The notes beneath the pieces were generated by a model. That model saw only the letters and a program-made list of their open reading frames with translations, did no database searches and had not been told where the DNA came from. Shown here one piece after another: positions 5,879 to 5,988 of a DNA stretch of 5,988 nucleotides. The translations under genes and the position numbers were made by a program. The DNA comes from Acidimicrobiaceae bacterium RAAP-2 (GTDB lineage Bacteria > Actinomycetota > Acidimicrobiia > Acidimicrobiales > RAAP-2): the NCBI GenBank assembly GCA_001443545.1, contig LMAD01000053.1:1-5988 (forward strand), given 5' to 3'. How positions within the stretch are numbered: position 1 is the stretch's first letter; every line of letters begins with the position of its first letter.

Positions 5879-5988
5879 TCAGTCGGCGTCGGCGAACTCG
5901 ACGCGGTCCCGGCCGTTGGCCTTGGCTCGGTACAGGGCCTGATCGGCCCGGTCGACGAGCGACGCGGCACTTTCACCGACCAAACGGA
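5879..5988 (-). CDS. GGDEF domain protein (diguanylate cyclase), C-terminal end only
   Basis: The last 36 residues of a gene that enters from the right edge. The translation includes ADQALYRAKANGRDRVEF, the hallmark C-terminal end of GGDEF domains (alanine-aspartate, then ALYxAK, then GRxRV), which make the second messenger cyclic di-GMP from two GTP. The domain ends four residues before the TGA stop at 5879-5881, so GGDEF is the last domain of the protein. The catalytic GG(D/E)EF motif, the inhibitory site and any sensor domain are outside the window, so activity cannot be judged. The gene is on the same strand as the ABC operon but about 245 bases upstream, with a hairpin between, so it is probably a separate transcript. 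Confidence 0.85.
   Translation of the reverse strand, partial: RLVGESAASLVDRADQALYRAKANGRDRVEFADAD

Overview
The window comes from a high-GC bacterium. GTG start codons, a 4-base gene overlap, a candidate leaderless start and wobble positions that are almost all G or C suggest an actinobacterium. The Ig-like surface protein beside a XylF-type binding protein would fit the Acidimicrobiia, but that placement is a guess from style and not from a marker gene.

Layout, left to right. (1) Positions 2-886, plus strand: the C-terminal part of a cell-surface protein with two tandem bacterial Ig-like domains and a third beta-rich C-terminal module; its N-terminus lies outside the window. (2) Positions 1087-1145: a long hairpin with perfect 20-bp arms, between two convergent genes. 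(3) Positions 1154-2431, minus strand: a 425-residue XylF-type periplasmic sugar-binding protein with an uncleaved-looking N-terminal membrane segment. No sugar ABC permease or ATPase lies beside it. Its leader has a good ribosome binding site and two mutually exclusive small hairpins. (4) Positions 2485-3924: about 1.4 kb with no convincing gene. It holds several small hairpins, a sharply AT-rich island near 3261-3380 with a LacI/cre-like palindrome, and a 31-bp imperfect direct repeat in two copies 82 bp apart. (5) Positions 3925-5633, minus strand: a two-gene ABC-2 exporter operon, ATPase first and permease second, overlapping by GTGA. (6) Positions 5634-5878: a short intergenic stretch with a candidate promoter and an 8-bp-arm hairpin. 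(7) Positions 5879-5988, minus strand: the last 36 residues of a GGDEF (diguanylate cyclase) domain protein that runs off the right edge.

The ATPase and permease form one export machine, probably for a hydrophobic compound or a cell-envelope component. The binding protein, the Ig-like protein and the GGDEF protein have no visible functional link to it or to each other. I see no clearly new multi-gene system. The most unusual parts are the orphan anchored sugar-binding protein and the structured AT-rich island inside the gene-free stretch.
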